Shown here one piece after another: positions 45,617-54,139 of a stretch of 64,000 nucleotides of DNA. The notes under the pieces are model-generated. The model was given only the letters and a program-made list of their open reading frames with translations, ran no database searches and was not told where the DNA came from. The position numbers and the translations under genes were made by a program. The first letter of the stretch is position 1. Each line of letters starts with the position of its first letter. The DNA is from Aequitasia blattaphilus (GTDB taxonomy: Bacteria; Bacillota; Clostridia; Lachnospirales; Lachnospiraceae), in assembly GCF_024721305.1 (NCBI RefSeq), contig NZ_JAMXOD010000003.1:167957-231956 (forward strand), read 5' to 3'.

Positions 45617-46459
45617 TCATGCTTCTACTTTATATCGTTTTATACTGTGTATAAAATTTACGTCCAGTGGATCGATTGGATCAATAGGATTTTCCAGATG
45701 TCCCTTGGCTTTTCTTCTACTTCTTTTTATCAGCTCTCCCATTTTATTATATATCCAAAACGAATATATTAAGAGACTGCTTGCTTTTCCGATTTTGTCT
45801 TTTGTTGTCTTTGTATATAGGCTACCACCAGATTCCACTAAAGCACCTTGCTTAATCTGAGAAATCAGCTCTGTTTCACAAGTAACTGCTTTGGGTATAT
45901 CGGTATAGGCCATTGAAACACACTCAAGTTTGTGGGCATCACTCCCTCCAAATCCTGGCTTATTATACTTTACTGCCAGCTCAAGAGCTGCATCATTTGA
46001 TTCCTGGGGCTCACAGGCATTAAATGTTTCAATAAAGTCAAATTTTTCCATAATTTCCGGATGTCTCTTGTATCTCTTTGTATTGGTAATACTTAAGTAC
46101 TTCTGTCCACAAGGATGAGCCGGCCCTAAGATTCCACCGTGACGGTGAACAAATTCTATCAACACTGAAACCGGTAATCCTCTGAGTTCTAAAAGTCTCA
46201 TCTTAACACCTTCTGGCATAATGCAGATAATATGACCTGCATCACAAGTGTCATACTCAATACCTTTTAATACGACAAAATCTTCGTGGGCTTTTCCCGC
46301 CATATGATTCTTCCAATAGCGGTATCCCTTGTAGGTATCATGGTCTGTGATTAACATCCCCTGAAACCCTTGTTCCTTTAATTTGCCAATGTACTCATCT
46401 AAGCCTACCTTGCTGTCTATTGACCCTTCTTTTACATGACAATGCATGTCTAACCTCAT
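45617..46459 (-). CDS. PHP domain phosphoesterase
   Basis: A protein of 280 residues with the PHP metal-binding motifs: RLDMHCHVKEGS at the start, ITDHDTYKGY, GPAHPCGQKYLS and FGGSDAHKLE. The fold is that of metal-dependent phosphoesterases acting on nucleotides, histidinol phosphate or similar. The ATG at 46459 is chosen, seven bases after AAGGAGG; an in-frame TTG upstream is rejected. The C-terminal 50 residues are extra and basic. The substrate is unknown. Confidence 0.82.
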   Translation of the reverse strand: MRLDMHCHVKEGSIDSKVGLDEYIGKLKEQGFQGMLITDHDTYKGYRYWKNHMAGKAHEDFVVLKGIEYDTCDAGHIICIMPEGVKMRLLELRGLPVSVLIEFVHRHGGILGPAHPCGQKYLSITNTKRYKRHPEIMEKFDFIETFNACEPQESNDAALELAVKYNKPGFGGSDAHKLECVSMAYTDIPKAVTCETELISQIKQGALVESGGSLYTKTTKDKIGKASSLLIYSFWIYNKMGELIKRSRRKAKGHLENPIDPIDPLDVNFIHSIKRYKVEA

Positions 46460-46547
46460 TTGCAGGCCTCCTTTTTCATGTGTTTCCACTAGAAATATTA
46501 TACCACACTCTTTTCGTTAATCAACGTTTCCGATTCTTATTTTTTCC

Positions 46548-47282
46548 TTATTCTTCATCTACAAACTTAATATCATCATCGTCGTCATCATCGTCATCTT
46601 CCAAAAGCCTCTTGGCTTTTTCCACCTCTGATTCTCTGGAGTGCTCTTGTTGTACTTCAAGGGCTCTTTTCTTCTGCTTTTTCGCAATTTTCTTGGAATG
46701 AGATAAAAACTGTACCACCATACCTAATATTATAAAAACAATTGAAATTCCATACACCAAAAAGTAGTTTTCCTGCCAGTTTAATAATATCGATCCATAG
46801 CTGCCTAATGACAAGCCTCCTGCTACTGCAGTAACAATAATAACAAATGGATCCTTAAAGATTGCCGCTAAGATTGCCAGTAAGAAAGAGGCGCCTAAAC
46901 AAATCAAGAGAATCGTGATATCTTGAGGCATTAGAACAGCAAGCAAAGACAAGAATGAGTAGATGAATATCATGAAAAAGATTCCCAACCGCTCAAGTAT
47001 TCCGGCTAAAACCGCAAAAATCACAATACACCCTAACCCAATAATTGCCATTACTAATTCCGTAACATCCGCAAGTGCATAAACTACTAATGCAGCAAAT
47101 CCACCCACAAAAACACCTGATACTATAGAAAGAAGTCTTCGGATTCTAAAACCAAAGAAGCAAATAAAAAATGAGGCAACTATCAGCCCTATGGCAATAC
47201 CCAATATCAGCTGCCCTTCTTTTACAAGTACAACTCCTGAATCAACGAACAATCGATTTATATCTTCTATAATCTTCTGCAT
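46548..47282 (-). CDS. multi-helix membrane protein with poly-Asp tail (TMEM198/DUF4203-like)
   Basis: A 244-residue protein with about seven hydrophobic helices between residues 25 and 195, followed by a basic stretch (HSKKIAKKQKKRALEV) and an acidic end containing nine consecutive Asp. The helical pattern with Gly-rich IVSGVFVGGFAALVVYALAD resembles TMEM198-like proteins; this is a by-eye assignment. The Asp run is made of mixed GAT/GAC codons, not a simple repeat. It is possibly a scaffold or ion-binding membrane protein. The function is unknown. Confidence 0.6.
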   Translation of the reverse strand: MQKIIEDINRLFVDSGVVLVKEGQLILGIAIGLIVASFFICFFGFRIRRLLSIVSGVFVGGFAALVVYALADVTELVMAIIGLGCIVIFAVLAGILERLGIFFMIFIYSFLSLLAVLMPQDITILLICLGASFLLAILAAIFKDPFVIIVTAVAGGLSLGSYGSILLNWQENYFLVYGISIVFIILGMVVQFLSHSKKIAKKQKKRALEVQQEHSRESEVEKAKRLLEDDDDDDDDDIKFVDEE

Positions 47283-47331
47283 ATATATACTCCTCTTATC
47301 AATCCATCACGAGGTCATTTTTCCCCGTGAT

Positions 47332-47365
47332 AAAAAAGACTCCTTTCTTAAAAAGAAGTCTTTTT
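47332..47365 (-). terminator. terminator of the DUF6465 gene
   Basis: AAAAAGACT/AGTC(T)TTTTT stem with an A-rich loop, and a T-run of six on the minus strand, just after the stop at 47371. Confidence 0.75.
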
Positions 47366-47370
47366 CTAAA

Positions 47371-47667
47371 CTAAAACGATATGGAACCTGTTTTATCACC
47401 ATTAATCACATAATATACTGAGTAATCTTCAGGTTTTACATACAATTCCATCGTTTTTATATCACTTACCTTGTTTCCACTCGCTCTCCATGCCTTCTTA
47501 ACATTGGCAATAATGTCTTTTTCCTTCAATTGATTGCCATAGTATTCAATCGTAGTAGAAACCTTCATTTCCTTCTTTACTGTTTTCTTGACTGTTTTTT
47601 TTGCCGGGGTCTTTTCTGTCTCTTTTGTTGCAGCTGACTTTGTGCTCTTTGATTTTACAACCATCAT
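47371..47667 (-). CDS. DUF6465 family protein
   Basis: A 98-residue protein with a Lys/Thr/Ala-rich N-terminal 35 residues (TPAKKTVKKTVKKE), recalling histone-like tails, and a compact C-terminal domain (STTIEYYGNQLKEKDIIANV...LYVKPEDYSVYYVING). Proteins like this are common in Lachnospiraceae. The function is unknown; a nucleic-acid association is a guess from the basic tail. Two adjacent ATG are possible starts. Confidence 0.75.
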   Translation of the reverse strand: MMVVKSKSTKSAATKETEKTPAKKTVKKTVKKEMKVSTTIEYYGNQLKEKDIIANVKKAWRASGNKVSDIKTMELYVKPEDYSVYYVINGDKTGSISF

Positions 47668-47732
47668 CTCTCCTCCTCATGCTTAACAAAATTCATGACA
47701 ATTATATCATAACAGCACAAAAAATCAAATCA

Positions 47733-48065
47733 TTAGTCTTTGATAATCAAAGCCATAAAAACCAAGTCTTCGCTTCCGCTGTTTACCATACCATGTCCAC
47801 TCCCACTGGGTGTAAAGGTCACTTCTCCTGGTCCGACAGGATATGTCGTTCCATTATCATCATAAATTCCTTCACCTGAAAGAATGTAGTAGGTTTCGCT
47901 TTCTCCTTCGTGCATGTGGAATCCAAGAGATGCTCCTGGTTCAATCACAATCTCTCCGAACAAACCACATTTATCTTTCATTTCGTTTTCTGTCAGGATA
48001 TTTTTTACTGAAACCTGTCCTTCCCCGCCGTGTAGATTTTGTTTAATCACTGTTGATGTTCTCAT
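47733..48065 (-). CDS. cupin domain protein
   Basis: A single-domain cupin of 110 residues. Cupin motif 1 reads GASLGFHMHEGESETYYILSGEG, with two His and a Glu as metal ligands, and motif 2 is PSGSGHGMVN with the third His. Small cupins act as sugar-phosphate isomerases, dioxygenases or ligand sensors; no specific function is indicated. It is separated from the exporter gene upstream by 36 bases and may be co-transcribed. Confidence 0.85.
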   Translation of the reverse strand: MRTSTVIKQNLHGGEGQVSVKNILTENEMKDKCGLFGEIVIEPGASLGFHMHEGESETYYILSGEGIYDDNGTTYPVGPGEVTFTPSGSGHGMVNSGSEDLVFMALIIKD

Positions 48066-48101
48066 TGATGTTCTCCTTTCAACTTCCTATTATCATTTAT
48101 A

Positions 48102-49151
48102 TCATATTTGACCAGATTCTTCATCACAATTTTTATCCCAGTAGATTTTAAAATGTCGATCTTCCAAAGAATCAATAAATCTTTTCTTAAATACCAGAAA
48201 TTCTTCCAGGTCCATTAAAATGTGATAAAGCTTAGCTCTTGCATCAAATTCCTCCATTGTTTTGGGCGGTTCCTGAGTATGCATTTCATCAAAAAACTGC
48301 TGCAAATGTTCAATTAATGCTTCTGGGTTCACCATCTCATGCACATGCTCTTTAATCTCTAAAATAAATTCTGCTATAATTTCCGCTTCTTCTGGCAAAT
48401 TTCGGATTTTTTTCATTTCATAGTGAAGATTATGTAATACGTTTGTCTGTTTTGTTCGCATTTCAAAATAATGGATATAATAATCTGGATGAGATGCAAA
48501 AGTATTATCCTGATACTCATATGCCTCTTCCACAAAATGTGCAAGTTCTACCTCCAAATCTCTAATATCTTCCCATACATTCCTGCCAAAAGGATGCTTC
48601 AATAAATACTTCGAAAGTTCTTCTAAGATTAGTTGCATTTGCTTTTCCGTATGTCGCATTCCTTCAATAATTCTACATTTTTGTGATTCATTTGGATGAA
48701 ATAAATTAATTGCAATGGCAATCGTGATTCCAATCAGCACCAAAGAAAACTCATTGGCTACCATTGTTAGACTAAAATCTTGTGACGACAAGAAATGTGT
48801 CCCAATAACCGCATTTACAGATATTGTACTTTGCAATCCTGTAACCCAGCAAATTAGTACAATAAAGAATATATAAACTCCATAGGCCATCCATGTAATT
48901 TCCAGATTCGAGAAAAGAATCCAGGCTAAAAAAGTGGCGCCTAAAAATGTAAGGACTCTAAATAAAGATAATTTCAAAGTCTCCCATTTCGTTGTTACAA
49001 TTGTCAATAACGTAATAATTCCTGCCGACGAGGCAAATTGTAATTCTACTGCTTCCGCAATATAAATAGCTAAAAAGCTTCCTATTGCTATTTTTAATGC
49101 TAATAAAACTTTTTTTCTAAACTTAACTTTTTCCTTTTTATTTTCTTGCAT
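48102..49151 (-). CDS. aromatic acid exporter family protein (ArAE_1)
   Basis: A 349-residue protein with six N-terminal helices (about residues 15-160) and a long cytoplasmic helical C-terminal half. This is the layout of the ArAE_1 plus ArAE_1_C architecture in Firmicutes (FUSC-like). The first helices (LALKIAIGSFLAIYIAEAV) match the family. The substrate is likely an organic acid but unknown. Confidence 0.82.
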   Translation of the reverse strand: MQENKKEKVKFRKKVLLALKIAIGSFLAIYIAEAVELQFASSAGIITLLTIVTTKWETLKLSLFRVLTFLGATFLAWILFSNLEITWMAYGVYIFFIVLICWVTGLQSTISVNAVIGTHFLSSQDFSLTMVANEFSLVLIGITIAIAINLFHPNESQKCRIIEGMRHTEKQMQLILEELSKYLLKHPFGRNVWEDIRDLEVELAHFVEEAYEYQDNTFASHPDYYIHYFEMRTKQTNVLHNLHYEMKKIRNLPEEAEIIAEFILEIKEHVHEMVNPEALIEHLQQFFDEMHTQEPPKTMEEFDARAKLYHILMDLEEFLVFKKRFIDSLEDRHFKIYWDKNCDEESGQI

Positions 49152-49169
49152 TCTTCGCCTTTCCTATTT

Positions 49170-49211
49170 GAAAGGGCTGCTGCGAAATCTCTGCCTTTGC
49201 AACAGCCCTTC
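49170..49211 (-). terminator. terminator after the cytidylate-kinase-like pair
   Basis: AAGGGCTGTTGC pairs with GCAGCAGCCCTT; only a short T-run (TTTC) follows on the minus strand, so its strength is uncertain. Confidence 0.65.
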
Positions 49212-49217
49212 GGTTCA

Positions 49218-49850
49218 CTATGTTCTCTTTTTCATTCCTTCATAAATGTCACAAAGGACATCTACTGTCTTCTCTATTCCCAGCTTGCTGCTGTTTAACA
49301 TGATCTGATGAGTTCCCAGTTCACCCCAGCTGCCTCCTGTGTATCTTGCATAATAGGTTTCTCTTTGCTTGTCAATTTTCTTCATTCGATCGAGAGCCTT
49401 TCGCTCTGTAAGCTTATAAAGCTTTGCAACTCGAAGCACTCGGTCTTCTTTGTCTCCGTGAATAAATACATTGAGACAGTTTGGGTTATCCTTTAGTACA
49501 TAGTCTCCACAACGTCCAACAATAACACAAGAGCCTCGATCTGCTAAATCCTTGATAATCCCTGATTGAACCTCAAACATTTGGTCACTCAAAGGAGGCA
49601 TGTACTCTTCCTGGCTCATATATGTCACATATTCCGCTGGAGAAATTAAATACGTTGCCAAAAACTTGTTGAGTGTGGTTTCATCTACCTCTTTCGCTGT
49701 ATCTTCGCTGATTTCAAGCTTTTCCGCCGCCATTCGAACTAGGTTTTTGTCATAAAGTGGTATGTTGAGCCTCGTTGCAACTTGATTGCCAATTTCATGT
49801 CCCCCGCTGCCAAACTGACGTCCTATTGTAAGAACAACATGATTTTTCAT
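49218..49850 (-). CDS. cytidylate kinase-like family protein (copy 1)
   Basis: A 210-residue P-loop protein of the Cytidylate_kin2 family (PF13189). The start HVVLTIGRQFGSGGHEIGN holds the altered P-loop (GRQFGSGGHEIG in place of GxxGxGKS). GSCVIVGRCGDYVL and FIHGDKEDRVLRV follow. The start at 49850 is chosen for better spacing from GGAGG. It is a tandem paralogue of the next gene. The true substrate is not established for this family. Confidence 0.82.
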   Translation of the reverse strand: MKNHVVLTIGRQFGSGGHEIGNQVATRLNIPLYDKNLVRMAAEKLEISEDTAKEVDETTLNKFLATYLISPAEYVTYMSQEEYMPPLSDQMFEVQSGIIKDLADRGSCVIVGRCGDYVLKDNPNCLNVFIHGDKEDRVLRVAKLYKLTERKALDRMKKIDKQRETYYARYTGGSWGELGTHQIMLNSSKLGIEKTVDVLCDIYEGMKKRT

Positions 49851-49863
49851 CTGCATTCCCTCC

Positions 49864-50478
49864 CTATTTATTTGTTTTTATTTTATAGACACTCTCCAAC
49901 ACAGCAACAACATCCTCAATCCCAATCAAACTCGTATTGAACAACATTGGGTGCGTTTCAATGGAGCCCCACACCTTTCCTGTGTGATTCTCATAATAAT
50001 ACTTTCTCTCTGCATCTACCTTCTTAATCTTATCTCTAGCCTTTTTCTCCGATATGCCATACATATCAGCAATTCGTGAAACCTTGTCTTCCTCGTTTCC
50101 ATAAATAAAAACCGCTACGCAATTCTTACAATCCCGAAGAAGATAATCGGTGCACCTTCCAACGATTACGCAAGGCCCTTTCTCTGCCAGATTTTTTATG
50201 ATTTTAGATTGAGTAAGATACATCTGTTCACTAAGAGGCAAGGAGCTCTCGTCTGGCTCTTTTTCGTCAGTATTTTCATAGGTGGACAAAAAATAATCCA
50301 GTGCTTTTTCATCCAATGTTGCAGCCGTTATATTGCTTATTTCCAGCTGTTCTGCTGCCATGCTTACTAAATTCTTATCATAAAAAGGTATCCCCAAACG
50401 GCTGGCAAGCCGCTTCCCCACTTCATGACCACCACTGCCAAACTGACGTCCAATTGATATCACTACATGATTTGACAT
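49864..50478 (-). CDS. cytidylate kinase-like family protein (copy 2)
   Basis: A 204-residue paralogue of copy 1, 13 bases upstream of it: HVVISIGRQFGSGGHEVGK, CVIVGRCTDYLLRDC, VFIYGNEEDKVSRI. The ATG at 50478 follows GGAGGAGG. Alignment by eye gives roughly half identical residues, indicating an older tandem duplication in which both copies keep the core motifs. The closest contrast is in the middle variable region. Confidence 0.82.
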   Translation of the reverse strand: MSNHVVISIGRQFGSGGHEVGKRLASRLGIPFYDKNLVSMAAEQLEISNITAATLDEKALDYFLSTYENTDEKEPDESSLPLSEQMYLTQSKIIKNLAEKGPCVIVGRCTDYLLRDCKNCVAVFIYGNEEDKVSRIADMYGISEKKARDKIKKVDAERKYYYENHTGKVWGSIETHPMLFNTSLIGIEDVVAVLESVYKIKTNK

Positions 50479-50550
50479 AACAATCCCTCCTCCACTCACT
50501 TTTCTTTATAATCATTGTATCAAATAATTCACCACATTTCTACGTCTGTG

Positions 50551-50579
50551 TTGTGGTAATTTCATCTTTCTGCTAAAAT
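50551..50579 (+). promoter_or_regulatory. promoter of the DMT transporter gene
   Basis: TTGTGG (50551-50556), a 17-base spacer and TAAAAT (50574-50579), about 30 bases before the start codon. Confidence 0.6.
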
Positions 50580-50609
50580 AGCACAATAGAAAAAGATAAG
50601 GATAAAACG

Positions 50610-51503
50610 ATGGATAAAAAAATACTTGGACACTCTTTCGCCCTGGTAACTGGAATCATCTGGGGCGTTACCTTCATTTCCACTAAAATACTTTTGATTC
50701 CCTTTAAGCCAATTGAAGTGCTTTTTCTTCGCTTCGTAATTGGATTCTTTGCTTTATTAATATTGAGGCCCAAAAAGCTTGGATTTACAGGTTTTAAAAG
50801 AGAACTTCTTTTTGCCTCAGCCGGCCTTACAGGTGTTACCTTCTACTTCTTATGTGAAAATATAGCCCTTACGTATACACAAGCCTCCAATGTAGGTGTG
50901 ATTGTATCAATTGCTCCGCTTTTTACCGTGGTACTCTCTCGCTTTTTCATGAAAGAAGAGCGCCTTTCTCCCGCCTTCATCACAGGATTGGTTGCAGCAA
51001 TGACCGGCGTGTGTCTCATTAGCATCAATGGTGCTCGCTTATCATTAAATCCCAAAGGTGATTTATTGGCTGTAGGTGCTGCTATTGTCTGGTCTTTCTA
51101 CTCTCTGCTTTCAAAGAAGATTAGCAATTACGGTTATCACACAATCTTATCAACCCGTAGAATTTTTCTCTATGGTGTGATTTTTATGGTGCCTTTTTTG
51201 CCTCTGTTCAAATTTTCACCAGATATTGCACAATTAAAAAATCCACTTTACTTGTTTAACCTATTATTCCTGGGATTACTTGCTTCTGCCATTTGTTACG
51301 TTACATGGAATTATGCCATCAAAATACTTGGACCTGTTAAAACCAGTGTTTATATTTATATCGTTCCTTTAGTTTCTGTCATAACTTCTGTACTCATACT
51401 AGGAGAGCAAGTTACCCTCTTATCGATTGCAGGAACTGTTCTTACTTTGATTGGACTTTTGATTTCGGAACAGCCTTTCAAAAAAATAGCAAAAAACAAT
51501 TGA
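50610..51503 (+). CDS. DMT superfamily (EamA) transporter
   Basis: A 297-residue protein with ten predicted helices in two EamA repeats: GIIWGVTFISTKILL at the beginning, and GAAIVWSFYSLLSKKI as the start of the second repeat. Family members export amino acids, sugars or drugs. It directly precedes a MerR-TipAS regulator whose -35 element overlaps its stop, so the pair is adjacent but separately promoted. Confidence 0.88.
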   Translation: MDKKILGHSFALVTGIIWGVTFISTKILLIPFKPIEVLFLRFVIGFFALLILRPKKLGFTGFKRELLFASAGLTGVTFYFLCENIALTYTQASNVGVIVSIAPLFTVVLSRFFMKEERLSPAFITGLVAAMTGVCLISINGARLSLNPKGDLLAVGAAIVWSFYSLLSKKISNYGYHTILSTRRIFLYGVIFMVPFLPLFKFSPDIAQLKNPLYLFNLLFLGLLASAICYVTWNYAIKILGPVKTSVYIYIVPLVSVITSVLILGEQVTLLSIAGTVLTLIGLLISEQPFKKIAKNN

Positions 51504-51530
51504 CCCTTACCTTAGGTTATGGCTTATCCT
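51500..51530 (+). promoter_or_regulatory. MerR-type promoter with 19-base spacer
   Basis: TTGACC (51500-51505), a 19-base spacer, and TATCCT (51525-51530). The long spacer carries the dyad ACCTTAGGT, the usual layout for MerR-family regulation, in which the regulator untwists the DNA to align the elements. The TTGACC overlaps the stop codon of the transporter gene. It should be autoregulated by the following gene. Confidence 0.85.
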
Positions 51531-51555
51531 TTTAGATATAAGGAGGAACACCAAT

Positions 51556-52296
51556 ATGTATCACGTAACAGAAGTTGCCAGACTAACCGGTGTAAGCGTG
51601 CGCACCTTACACCACTATGACCGCATTGGTCTTTTGCTTCCAGATAAACTCAGCGAAAAAGGTTATCGGCTCTATTCGGAAGAAAATATCGATCGGCTTA
51701 TGCAGATACTGTTCTTCAAAGAACTGGACTTCTCCTTAAAAAGCATTAAGGAAATCCTTGACCAGCCGAACTACGACCGAAAAGAAGCTTTGTTGCTGCA
51801 AAAGAAGCTGCTAAAAGCGAAACAAAAACAAATTCATCAGATGGTTCAGGTTCTGGAAAAGGCAGTAAAAGAAATGGAAGGAGAAATTACTATGTCAACC
51901 GAAGAAAAATTTAGCGGATTTCACTTTGACAAAAATCCTTATGAAAAAGAAGCACGTGAAAAATATGGAAACAAGGCAGTAGAGGAATCCCAGAAAAGAC
52001 TTGATGGTTTAGATGCCAGTGAAAAAGAAAAACTAACCGAAGATATGAATGAAGTATTTAAAAAACTATCTTCTCTTCGTCACTTATCACCTGATACACC
52101 TGAGGCACAAGCCGCCATTGCAGAATGGTATTCTTTGCTGAATAACAACTTTTCAACTTATTCAAAAGAGGCTTTTAAAGGTCTTGGTGAGCTTTATGTA
52201 ATGGATGAACGGTTTACTAAGAACATTGATGAGTTTGGCGATGGACTTGCCACTTTTATGAAAGAAGCCATGGCTGTTTTCGCCGAAAAAGAATAG
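51556..52296 (+). CDS. MerR family regulator with TipAS ligand-binding domain
   Basis: A 246-residue regulator like TipAL/Mta. The N-terminal winged helix reads YHVTEVARLTGVSVRTLHHYDRIGLL (shown in parts; residues 2-27), then a coiled-coil linker to residue 112, then an all-helical TipAS domain (from about 120; EAREKYGNKAVEESQKRL, and AAIAEWYSLLNNNF). TipAS domains bind multi-drug or thiopeptide-like ligands. An internal ATG at residue 113 is preceded by AAGGAG at ideal spacing, as in tipA. The transporter upstream is a possible regulatory partner. Confidence 0.88.
   Translation: MYHVTEVARLTGVSVRTLHHYDRIGLLLPDKLSEKGYRLYSEENIDRLMQILFFKELDFSLKSIKEILDQPNYDRKEALLLQKKLLKAKQKQIHQMVQVLEKAVKEMEGEITMSTEEKFSGFHFDKNPYEKEAREKYGNKAVEESQKRLDGLDASEKEKLTEDMNEVFKKLSSLRHLSPDTPEAQAAIAEWYSLLNNNFSTYSKEAFKGLGELYVMDERFTKNIDEFGDGLATFMKEAMAVFAEKE
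51878..51894 (+). promoter_or_regulatory. internal ribosome site and start for a stand-alone TipAS domain
   Basis: AAGGAG (51878-51883) stands eight bases before an in-frame ATG (51892-51894). Translation from it would give a 134-residue ligand-binding domain without the DNA-binding part, as known for Streptomyces tipA, where TipAS is made from within tipAL. Confidence 0.55.
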
Positions 52297-52300
52297 CATT

Positions 52301-52330
52301 CAGGGTCAGCAGATTTGCTGACCCTGTTTT
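52301..52330. terminator. terminator shared by the MerR gene and metF
   Basis: CAGGGTCAGCA pairs with TGCTGACCCTG around a short loop, followed by TTTT on the plus strand. The metF stop overlaps its right edge, so it can serve the convergent met operon too. Confidence 0.8.
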
Positions 52331-53207
52331 ATAAATCTTTTAAAATATTGGGAATCTGTGCAAAGATATTTTTCGCAATTTCCGGTCTGTTCATTGTATA
52401 AATATGTAATCCATCCACATCATTGGCAATTAAATCAATCATCTGATGAACTGCATAATTGATTCCAACCTCTTGCATTGCTGCATCATTATTGTAGTAC
52501 CGTTCAATCTTGGTAATCAAATCATAGGGTACTGTACAGCCACACAACTTTGTGGTTCGTAAAAGCTGCTTTGCATTTAATGCAGGCATAATCCCTGCCA
52601 AAATCGGTACGTTAATTCCAATTTTGCGGGCTTCACGAACCAAATGGTAATAGTAATTGTTGTCGTAAAAAATCTGAGTAATGAGAAAGGTTGCACCTGC
52701 ATCCACCTTTGCCTTTAGAGCCTTCAAGTCATTTTCCATGCAATCCGCTTCCTGATGCACTTCCGGATAGCAGGCACCTGCAATGGAAAAATCTTCTGGA
52801 AAATTGCGCTGTATGTGAGCTACTAAATCGTTTGAATATTGAAAATCATTGGAACACACAATGCTGGCGTCCTGTGGCTTATCACCACGTAGGGCTAAGA
52901 TATTTTCTACATTACATTCTTTCAGCTTTTGACAAAAATCATTGGCATCTTTTTTTGTGGATACAACTCCAGTAAAATGTGCAACTGACTCAATCTTATA
53001 TTCGTTTTTGATTACATCCGCAATTTCAATTGTTTTTCCAATTGTAGAGCCACCTGATCCATAAGTGACGGAAATAAAATCCGGATTCAAATCCTTTAGT
53101 TTTTCAACAGTAGAATAAATCGAGCTAATATCTCCTTCTTTATTCTTCGGTGGAAAAATCTCAAAAGATACTGTTTTTTTCTTCTCTAATATTTTATTTA
53201 TTTTCAT
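52329..53207 (-). CDS. metF: methylenetetrahydrofolate reductase
   Basis: Reduces 5,10-methylene-THF to 5-methyl-THF for methionine synthesis. The 292-residue protein has SFEIFPPKNKEGD (residues 14-26) with the catalytic Glu, FISVTYGSGGST, NILALRGDKP, and ITQIFYDNNYYYHLV. Complete TIM barrel. It overlaps the LysR gene by 14 bases and is last in metY-lysR-metF. Confidence 0.94.
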   Translation of the reverse strand: MKINKILEKKKTVSFEIFPPKNKEGDISSIYSTVEKLKDLNPDFISVTYGSGGSTIGKTIEIADVIKNEYKIESVAHFTGVVSTKKDANDFCQKLKECNVENILALRGDKPQDASIVCSNDFQYSNDLVAHIQRNFPEDFSIAGACYPEVHQEADCMENDLKALKAKVDAGATFLITQIFYDNNYYYHLVREARKIGINVPILAGIMPALNAKQLLRTTKLCGCTVPYDLITKIERYYNNDAAMQEVGINYAVHQMIDLIANDVDGLHIYTMNRPEIAKNIFAQIPNILKDL

Positions 53208-54129
53208 AACAAACCTCTCCCAAATAGTTCTTCAGATGTGTAATATAACGCTCTCCCATCTGACTTAAAATCATATTTTCTCTAATTATATATCCAATCT
53301 CCATTATTGTGTTCGGGTTTTCTTTATCTGCCCGAAAGGGGATTGCAAGGTATTCCTCACCGTTTAGCTCATCACTTATAATCCCTGAGCAAAGTGTATA
53401 TCCATTTAATCCTACCATTAAGTTTAACATAGTTGCCCGGTCATTTGCTTTTATAATTTGAGGATACTCATTTGTCGATAATATTTCTTCTGCAAAATAG
53501 AAGGACGTGTTATCTCCTTGCTCAAAAGACAAACATGGATATTTGTTCAATTGACTCATCCCAATTGATTTCTCTCTTGCCAGTGGATGACCTTTCCAGA
53601 TGTAGACACAGGCTTCACACTCAATTAATGGATGAAATTCAATCCCTGCTGTTCTAAAAAGCTTTTCCATCCCTTTGCGATTGAATTCCGAAAGATAGAG
53701 CACGCCAATCTCACTTTTCATTGTACTTACATCATTCATAACATCCATCGTCTTTGTTTCCCGAATTGCCAACTCATATTTTGACACATCAAACTCTTTT
53801 GCCATATCGACAAAGGCTTTTACCGCAAAAGAGTAGTGCTGAGTAGAAACTCCGAATTTCTTCTTATAAGTTCCTCCCTCACCATATTTTTCAGAAACTG
53901 CCTGATATTGTCCATATATTAATTTTGCATTTTTTAAAAACTCAACTCCATCTACCGTTAAAGTAACTCCTCGTCTACTACGATGGAAAAGGGTAATCTT
54001 TAACTCCCTTTCCAATTCCTTCATTGCGTTTGTCAAAGAAGGCTGTGAAACATATAGTAGCTCGGCTGCCTTATTTAATGATTTCGTCTCTGCTATTGTT
54101 ATAAAATACTTCAGTTGTATTAATGTCAC
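53194..54129 (-). CDS. LysR family transcriptional regulator
   Basis: A 311-residue regulator with N-terminal helix-turn-helix (LKYFITIAETKSLNKAAELL, SQPSLTNAMKELE) and a C-terminal substrate-binding-like effector domain. Location between metY and metF in the same direction suggests control of sulfur or methionine metabolism. The effector, perhaps O-acetyl-homoserine or a related metabolite, is inferred. It is 10 bases from metY. Confidence 0.88.
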   Translation of the reverse strand: MTLIQLKYFITIAETKSLNKAAELLYVSQPSLTNAMKELERELKITLFHRSRRGVTLTVDGVEFLKNAKLIYGQYQAVSEKYGEGGTYKKKFGVSTQHYSFAVKAFVDMAKEFDVSKYELAIRETKTMDVMNDVSTMKSEIGVLYLSEFNRKGMEKLFRTAGIEFHPLIECEACVYIWKGHPLAREKSIGMSQLNKYPCLSFEQGDNTSFYFAEEILSTNEYPQIIKANDRATMLNLMVGLNGYTLCSGIISDELNGEEYLAIPFRADKENPNTIMEIGYIIRENMILSQMGERYITHLKNYLGEVCYENK

Positions 54130-54139
54130 GGTTTGCTCC

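Noticed and set aside
46460-46489. A longer start for the PHP protein
   Set aside because: AAGGAGG lies inside that extension at ideal distance from the ATG at 46459, which gives the usual PHP N-terminus.
46563-46600. A microsatellite or CRISPR-like repeat
   Set aside because: It is the irregular GAT/GAC coding run for nine Asp, inside a reading frame and without spacers.
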